The position numbers and the translations under genes are program-made. Positions 57,035 to 64,000 of a stretch of 64,000 nt of DNA are shown piece by piece (the first letter of the stretch is position 1; each line of letters starts with the position of its first letter). Below the pieces are notes generated by a model, which had not been told where the DNA came from, searched no databases, and worked only from the letters and a program-made list of their open reading frames with translations. The DNA is from Dermanyssus gallinae (Eukaryota > Arthropoda > Arachnida > Mesostigmata > Dermanyssidae), in contig QVRM01002386.1 of the NCBI GenBank assembly GCA_003439945.1, positions 18,104 to 82,103 on the forward strand, written 5' to 3'.

Positions 57035-59500
57035 TATAGTCCTATGAGCGCAAGCGGGCACACCTGCTAAAAACTTAATGGCTTCGCATTGGCGAGAGAA
57101 TTGAAAGGACGCTTGAAGGCAATGCGGTCGGAAACGATATAATAATGACAAACACTTAAAGAAAGATTCGGCACTGCTACAATGCTTGAAAAGTTAATTT
57201 GATGAATGCTTAAAATCCAGGAAAATTGCTAAGGTAAATACTTTTATTGTTATACCTAAATGAAAAATTGGAAAAAGAGAGCCAGACGCTTAGAGGGGAA
57301 TACTACATAAATGTTAAGCCTGTGAGATAATCTCCGATATGAAAGAAGTACTTCCTCGAAAATGAGATGGCAGTACCAGAGGAACAAAAGTGGTTTAGGA
57401 AATCGAAGGTCGCGGAAGCATTCTTATAGGGGAAAAATATGTTATTATTGATGTGCATTGACAATGCCATGGGAACTGCGGGCGAGTGACGCATAATAAG
57501 CGTCTATTCCCCAACGGCATAGACGTCGAATGTCTATGCCGTTGGGGAAACACATTCTACGAGCTTGGCGAAGATACGCTTACGACTTCTGAGCAAACGG
57601 AACTGGAATATCTTTTAAAGCCTCTTCCTTTATAGACACGGCAGATACTAGGATGTTTGATGGTCAGAAGGAGTAGTTACAATTTAGAGGTGTGCAGGCA
57701 ATCTTCAGAACCCAGATTACGGATTTCTTTTATCTGCACATGTCACGAATGAAGTCGAATATACATCTGCACTTGTAAACATGCTATTTTGTCGTTTCAT
57801 CTATAATGATCTGAAGATAAATACTCGTACACAGGGATAAAAAATATATTACCTATAGCATTTACCCGTAAGCATATTTTGCTCTCGCAATAGTAGGGCC
57901 ATATTAAAAGTTACGGCACCATTTGTAGATAATTAAGTTAGTCAGCCAGCATTATTATACAGTGAACGAGCTAATAAATAATTCTGCGAAATAGATGCCA
58001 CTGGTGTGCACACCAGTGAGAGCCGTTCAAATCGTACATGCGCTTGAGCCCGGCTATAGTCAACGTTGTGTAGCTCGCCAACTGTTATTAAGGGACGCGA
58101 GGGTAAAACACATTATTTATTAAAATAAATTTACAGACAAAATGAACTATTCAGTCATATATTTGTCTTGGAACTAAAATTGTTTTAATTTTGGGATTAC
58201 TATTTTACTTCAATATTCGTGTTTTAACGTGTGCCGTTGCTGTTCCGTTAGCCGACTCACCGAAGCAATACAATTTTGACGTGGAAGAAAATTGGCTGGA
58301 AGCAACAGAGTTCACATAGTTTGAAAAGCGCTTAAATTGCTTTTATACTTCCCTTAACTGGGAATTGTGTTCCAGTCTTGTGTCTCAAACATATTTAAGC
58401 ACACTGAGCAAAACATTTGGGAGGGAGTACAATCCTTTCACACTACCTAAAACCCTTATAAACATTCAAGTGGGGGTTTGCTGTCAGTCTCCACAAAATA
58501 AAGATGGCGCCCACCGTATTCAACTGCACACCTGTGACTCTACCTATCGAAGGTAAGCTTTAGGGCGCTTGAATAAAATGAAGCCTATTTCCTGAAGCGA
58601 GGGCTTAGGGTTCACCACAGTAGCCTCAATAGATTTACTGCTCTGTATTCACCGCTCTCGTGTCCGATCTACCAAAAACAGTAGCTTTTAACGAACACAT
58701 GTCTGACTGGAAAAATAAGAGGGCAGACATTGACCAGCTGCTTTATGAAACCTAGGCAGATGTGTTTGTGATGTTCGAAGAGGTGCTGCCATTATTAGAG
58801 TAAACGCCTGACCGCACTAGTCGCTGAAAATGGTCTCCACACAAACTCTTGCGTTCTGGAGAAGTTCCATGAAATCTCTTCAGAGTGCTTCTGCAAGCCT
58901 TACAGGCAACAGTGCAACACACATAAAATCCAATGATGCGGTGTAATGAAGTCGTGACGATTATATACATATGTGAACGTGTGCTTCTCCCTGTTCCCGC
59001 GATATGTAAAGTTTAGTACATATACTGGGTTCGTTTCTATAATATCATTGACATTGATTTAACATTATTCTTGTTCAATTAGTGCAGTTCCCTTACAGAC
59101 AGCGAAAAACTTCCTGGCTTTGCGCCGATCTCCTATTACGTCTTCAATTCGCTTAACTAACTTCTTGAGAAACGAGTCAGTTCCCTTACTGATCGGTCCC
59201 AGAGTCTTCACGATTGTGATACGCAAGACAAAATGTGTTTCCTAGCTAGTTCAGAATATCTAGTCATGTTCACGGTAGGTGTTGCTATCCGCACATTAGC
59301 ATGGAATGTGTGGTTTGGTGTCTGTAGATGAAACTGGCCTCGATGTGGATATAAAATAATGTCGGGAGAGGTGCGTAATAAAAAAGCGGTGCTGTATCAT
59401 TGGGATCGGCATTTGTCTCAAACTATTAACTTTGAAATGCGACGCCTTAATCGCGGTCGAGCAAACAAAAAAAGCAGAACCGAAACAAAAAGCACAGCCG
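56752..59500. other. AT-rich intergenic DNA with (TA)n arrays
   Basis: Holds (TA)n at 56881-56921 and 56998-57039 and a short perfect hairpin at 57507-57549. No gene recognised over the remaining 2.7 kb. Confidence 0.5.
57507..57549. repeat. Perfect 18-bp hairpin
   Basis: Arms TTCCCCAACGGCATAGAC (57507-57524) and the exact complement (57532-57549) enclose a 7-base loop. It is not followed by a T run, and no gene ends nearby. Confidence 0.85.
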
Positions 59501-61860
59501 GTTTTATATCGCTTAGACATGATGTGGTGGTAGTACAGATCAGCTAGCGTCGCTTACACCTACTATTACTACTACGTAGACGTTGTAACCAGCGCTACAA
59601 GTGACAGACGTGGTGTTAATATACAACGACGTGCCTAAACAGATAAAGCTAGGAGCCAGGAGAGACCAGTGTCAGCCGAGCAAGAAAAATACCGGTGCGT
59701 CTGGCCTAATGGAGCCGGACTGGGCCAGCGCGTGCCTCCAGCCTTCGCGCCCACTGGTTTGCTTTCTCGCTGGACAGCAGAGCTCGCATCTGGTGGTGGT
59801 CTGCGAGCCGACAAGGCTAAGTGTCTCCCCACATCACGTTGGGCGGCAGTACTTGTGTCTGCGCGGAGCCTCGTCAAGATGTGCATCTCTTCTTGCGGGC
59901 AGACTCATCTTCTCCGACTCGGGATCTCTTCCGTCTTCCCAACCGACCGACGGAGGACGGACGGACCGGCCGACCGCCCAACTAACTGAGGCTTCGGGAA
60001 GCAAGACGCTCTCACAAAGATCGTAGGATCCTGCGCAGCGATGGAACGAATATCACTGAGAAACTTGCACTGACGACGCTCTCTCTCTGTACATCTGGTT
60101 TTAGCAGGACAGCTCGTCCTGCCTGTCGTGCGATATCGTCATGTCGCGGCAACTGACTGTCTCTCCTGCACCACAACTTGCGTTACTGCCGCCGCCACCA
60201 CCACCACTACCACGCTAGACAACCCCCTTGCTCCCTCATTTGGTGGAGAATCACTTGAGAGAGAGAAAAAAAACTAGCTTGGTACACGGACAGAGTGCGA
60301 GAGCGAAAGATTGCTGGACAGATAGACAGGCAGATATACTATATCTACACGAACGTCCCCCCATGTGGCAGGAGAAGCAAAAGGGCAGGCCCGCCTACCC
60401 TACCTCAACTACCGTACTTCATTGTAGTTGAAAGTGGCTTCATTCTGTGCATGCACATCGACAAAGCTCTCTCTCGCAGACACCCCCTACCGAACCCTGC
60501 TCTTTCCATGGCCACATTCACACCCGTACATGTCCGCGTACACACAAAGGCGTAGAAGCACTCACATACACACACACACAGAAATGTAGTCAGCCATGCA
60601 TGCATGCATACATATACAAAGACATATAGGCACACAGGTTATACGTACACGGTATACCCCACATGTACACCCATGCCGACAATAGGCAGGCATTGCACTG
60701 AGGTGGCGTTGCCCTTATTCCTTTCGCCGTGCTGGCAGTCAGTCGGATGTCTACGACGGCCGAGCGGCAAGTAAGGTTAGGCGATAGAACAGCACAGAAG
60801 AATGAGTAGAGTAGAGCCCAGCAGAGAATGAGAGGTGGAATGAGGAAGCGAGAGGGAGAGAGAGAGGGGGGGGAGAGAAACGAGAGAAAAGTTGACGATA
60901 AGCAGAGCAGCAGCTGGTGCGCCCAGTTGTAAGTAGCAAGCACAGCTTTCGGGTGCAGTGAGTTTGGCCCTTTAGTTTGTGCATTTTGCCCGCCGAGACT
61001 ACTACACGACTACTACTACTACTACTACAAGCCCTTGTGCCTGCGTACGCGGGCTGCGCTTGCAGGCTACAGATATGCACCGGCTGCCCAGCTGCTGCCG
61101 ACGCCTAGCAGTAGGGCCGATGCAAGCCGAGTGAAGTCAACTCAGTCACTAAGGCTCGTGAATCGGGTAATTGAGGTGTCGGAAGGCAGGAACCCGCCAA
61201 AGCTGCTGCTGCTGCTGGTTCTACCAATGCTGTTAATGTTCATACTACCTGTATTACCTGCGACTACTACAGCTTCTATTATCCGTAACCCCTATTGCCA
61301 CAACTATTTTGTATCTACAACACTAGCTTCGGCCGACGCGCCTCGGCGACGGTGAAACGCGTACTGATCTGGTTGGGCTGAAGTTACCTGGAACACGCAG
61401 CTCTATTCGTGTACGGAAGTACACCAGGACGGCGGGCGGGGCGAGCAGGAAGTGACGAGTGGCGGATTCCGCGTGCAGCCGGGCAACCCCGGGCGTACGC
61501 AAGTGCGTCTGGTACGCTGGGGTTCTGCATACGGCTCCGTACTCGCGCTTTCTGCCCTTCACGCATAGACGGACGAGCAGAGAAAGAGAGAGAGAGGCAG
61601 AGAGAGAAAAAGCGCGAAAGAGGGAGGGGCTAAAGAAAGGGTTGAGCCCATCGGAAGGGCAGAGGCAAAGCAAACTCGAATTTGTTATATCGAGAGGGAC
61701 TCCTGCCTGTTTAGCCGTTTCTCTGTGAAACAACGTCCGTCAACGTAAATCAGTCTGCCAATCAGCCAGTATTCGGCAGACTTTTTAGCAATCACTATTA
61801 AGCCGAAGCCACTAACCCGTTTCAATTCGAGCGGCAGGGGGGGGGGGGTGGGTAGCCGAC
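59501..61860. repeat. GC-richer simple-repeat island
   Basis: Includes CCA/CAC runs (60190-60210), ACAC repeats (60562-60580), a TGCA run (60596-60607), GA/G-rich tracts (60850-60885 and 61570-61625), ACT/CTA repeats (61003-61027) and a run of about 12 G (61838-61849). Open frames of up to 141 codons on both strands are compositionally biased and match no family. It may be a promoter or leader of a gene lying outside the window, which I cannot show. Confidence 0.55.
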
Positions 61861-63905
61861 AGTGCTAGGTTCTCTTGGGATTCTCCACGCTCGTTCCGCA
61901 CGTGTTTTCACGTGTAAAACGTACGTTCCTATTTCTCCTAACTGCGTTTCTATCGTTAACTTGTTAGTTAATTCAATAGTAGCTTCATAGTTAACTTAGG
62001 AGAAATTCGACGCAGAGAACACCGACACAAGTTACCATCTTACACTTTTTCATGCTAATTCTGATTCCGTGTTCATATATGCATAATACTCCTAGAATAA
62101 TACATGTGCGTATATGTATAATATGCATGTTAAGTGCGTCTACAATTTTAAATTAAACAAAGACTACTAAGTTTAATTTAACAATTCCGTGCGACTCTTA
62201 GTTACCCCATCTATTGTTAAATGGCAAAAACGAATGTAGAAATATCGTTTGAGTGGAAGGCGGTTGTATAAGAGGATACACATTTTGAAAAAATGGTCTG
62301 ATATATCAGGACAGAAATTACATACTGGAAGTTTTTATACAAAGCTCTGCATTATCCAAAGTGATGCGTAAACACGCTTGAAGCCGAAAAAGACAAACGT
62401 CAATCCCTCGATTTAGATTAGAGGTAGGAAAAAATGCCCTGAGCGCAGCTAAATAAATTAGAAGCGTCCTTAAACACGAGTATAGGGTACGAACTACAGC
62501 ATCTATCGCGAATAGATGTTCGATTTATTCCACCATTGAAGAAACCAGCTAGAGTTGTTGTTATTCCTGTTGTAATAGTTGTTAGCGAGCCATAAACCGG
62601 TCGAGGAGCTTATACGATAGAGCCTTACGAAGGTAGGCTGAAGGGAATCGCACTTACGATTAGCATAATTTCTACGACCGGAACGCAACCCTGCTCAACA
62701 ATAAAATACAGAGAAATATTTGTGCGAAAACTATACTTTGCAAAAGGCAACTATGCTGTGTGCACTGGCCGAAAGCCTTAGTGCTCGCATCATAACCGCG
62801 GATAGAGAGAAAGACAGGTCTTACTCCAACGGCAACCCAAAATTGATGCCCATAACGATCACCTGCTTTTGTGAGACCTACGCCCTATCTACACTTAGGA
62901 AAGCCATCTTCTTAAGGTAGCTTAGAAGCGCGATTCATTGCCCTCGCATGCACGCGCATTTCCCCCTCCTTTATGGCAGTTGTTTAGCGCAACGAAGGGG
63001 AAGTTGTCGTTGAGTGCACCCAAATATATGGAATCGATCAATAATAATGATAGTAGTTGCACTATGCTACAGTCGAAGCCACTAGAGACGTGATGGTTAA
63101 ACGTATGCAATGGTACGCAAGGAGGCAACGCGACTCGTGTGGATGACCGACTGGAGGAGACGAGGCATAAGTAGCATAGTTACTGGGCCCGCCCCCATTG
63201 CACGTAGTGTTGAGGTGAGACCACCCCAGCACCGGGGAAGGAAGAGATCAGAAGATGGCAGATGGCTTCGACATTTAAAATATAGAGGGAAAAGAAAACA
63301 GTGCAGCAGCAATGTCTTCAGCTACTGCAACCACATGGCGCGTGGCTGCGTTCTGCCACGCAAAAGAGATACCCCCCAGCCAGAGCCCCATAATAGGATC
63401 TCGCAACCGCGCGTTCATAATATGCTTTTAGCAGGCGAGTAGAGTGCAGTAAGTAACGGCAGTAGTACAGTAACCATATAAAGATGAAGCACTACTGCGC
63501 CGCGATGAGTGGGGGACCCAGATAGAGGCAGAAAATATGAGCGTAGGTATGCGTCAGAGGCACAACGATTGATGCAAAGATCGGTACAATTGGGCCGCCC
63601 ACTTTTGGGCAGTGGTACGGGGATGGCTGGACGCTGAGCCCGCATGACGACTTTAAACAGATAACTTAGAACGGAGGCGAATATTCAGGGCAAGCGTACA
63701 TATTAGCCTTTCCCTGTGTCTCACCTGTCATGGCTCCGGGACCCATAGGTAAAGTATTTCGTAGAATGTGACCCTAAAGCCCTGAACTGGAGTCGGGGTT
63801 TAACACCTAAAAGAACGCTGTATCAGATTTTTGGATTGCAGTTTGATCATTTTTAAGGCCTTTTTAAGGTGGATAATTTTGAAGGTCGATCTTTTTAATC
63901 TTCTT
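61861..63905. other. Intergenic DNA, nothing recognised
   Basis: No gene, SINE or retroelement motif recognised over about 2 kb. A small imperfect inverted repeat (ATTTCTCCTAA near 61930, complement near 62000) is present. Confidence 0.45.
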
Positions 63906-63910
63906 CAATC

Positions 63911-63973
63911 GCCGGGTACTTAAGTTAAATATGGTCCGAAAAATACGGACCATATTTAACAGTAGTACCCGGC
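63911..63973. repeat. Near-perfect 28-bp hairpin at the window end
   Basis: Arms 63911-63938 and 63946-63973 pair with about three mismatches around a 7-base loop AAAAATA. Outer ends read GCCGGGTACT / AGTACCCGGC. No gene flanks it. Confidence 0.82.
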
Positions 63974-64000
63974 AAATAAACGATAGTACAAAATGTTGTG

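Noticed and set aside
59601..60026. 141-codon plus-strand open frame
   Set aside because: It lies in a GC-richer repeat island where three frames are open at once, with no motif.

Overview
The window looks like transposon-rich intergenic or intronic DNA from an animal genome, most likely an arthropod and possibly a chelicerate. The basis is the mix of repeats: a mariner element, R1-like and R2-like non-LTR retrotransposons, tRNA-derived SINEs, many (TA)n and CAG/TTG-type microsatellites, and no compact gene order. I see no convincing exon of a conserved cellular gene, no rRNA, no bona fide tRNA gene and no CRISPR. The organism assignment is inference. Nearly everything recognisable is mobile DNA at different stages of decay.

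Layout. 571-1891 is a structurally complete mariner DNA transposon (32-bp inverted repeats, TA duplication, open D,D34D transposase). 2350-2835 is a decayed piece of an R2-type retrotransposon. 3560-8562 is the centrepiece: an apparently full-length non-LTR retrotransposon on the minus strand, with a 13-bp target-site duplication, an 18-nt A tail, a gag-like ORF1 (472 aa, three CCHC knuckles) and an ORF2 (982 aa: zinc finger, reverse transcriptase, CCHC, restriction-like endonuclease). The two ORFs overlap by the four bases ATGA. A third, decayed relative lies at 50640-51715.

Other retroelement remnants are: an APE-type non-LTR element (16500-18885, minus); a reverse transcriptase family with a C-terminal CCHC motif present three times (19649-20797 minus, 21215-21895 plus, 37860-38120 minus); a CR1/Jockey-like RT (24556-25790, plus); an R1-like tail (31880-32600, minus); an R2-like C-terminus (36955-37614, plus); a 5'-truncated R1-like copy with target duplication (44320-45489, plus); and RT remnants at 48545-49010 (minus), 52355-52860 (plus) and 54890-56400 (plus). 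Two SINE families with internal Pol III boxes occur, four copies of one and two of the other. A possible solo LTR is at 12282-12794.

The remaining DNA is AT-rich filler with long (TA)n arrays, and several islands (about 13.8-15.6, 23.0-24.3, 29.9-31.7, 53.1-54.1 and 59.5-61.9 kb) dense in trinucleotide, tetranucleotide and poly-G repeats. These islands give long but uninformative open frames. Structural oddities include a perfect 178-bp palindrome with a (TA)14 centre (54207-54384), a smaller TA-centred palindrome (48358-48411), several hairpins and short minisatellites.

Functionally, only the mariner transposase and the two-ORF retrotransposon look able to encode complete proteins. The SINEs would depend on reverse transcriptase from a partner LINE that cannot be identified from this window.
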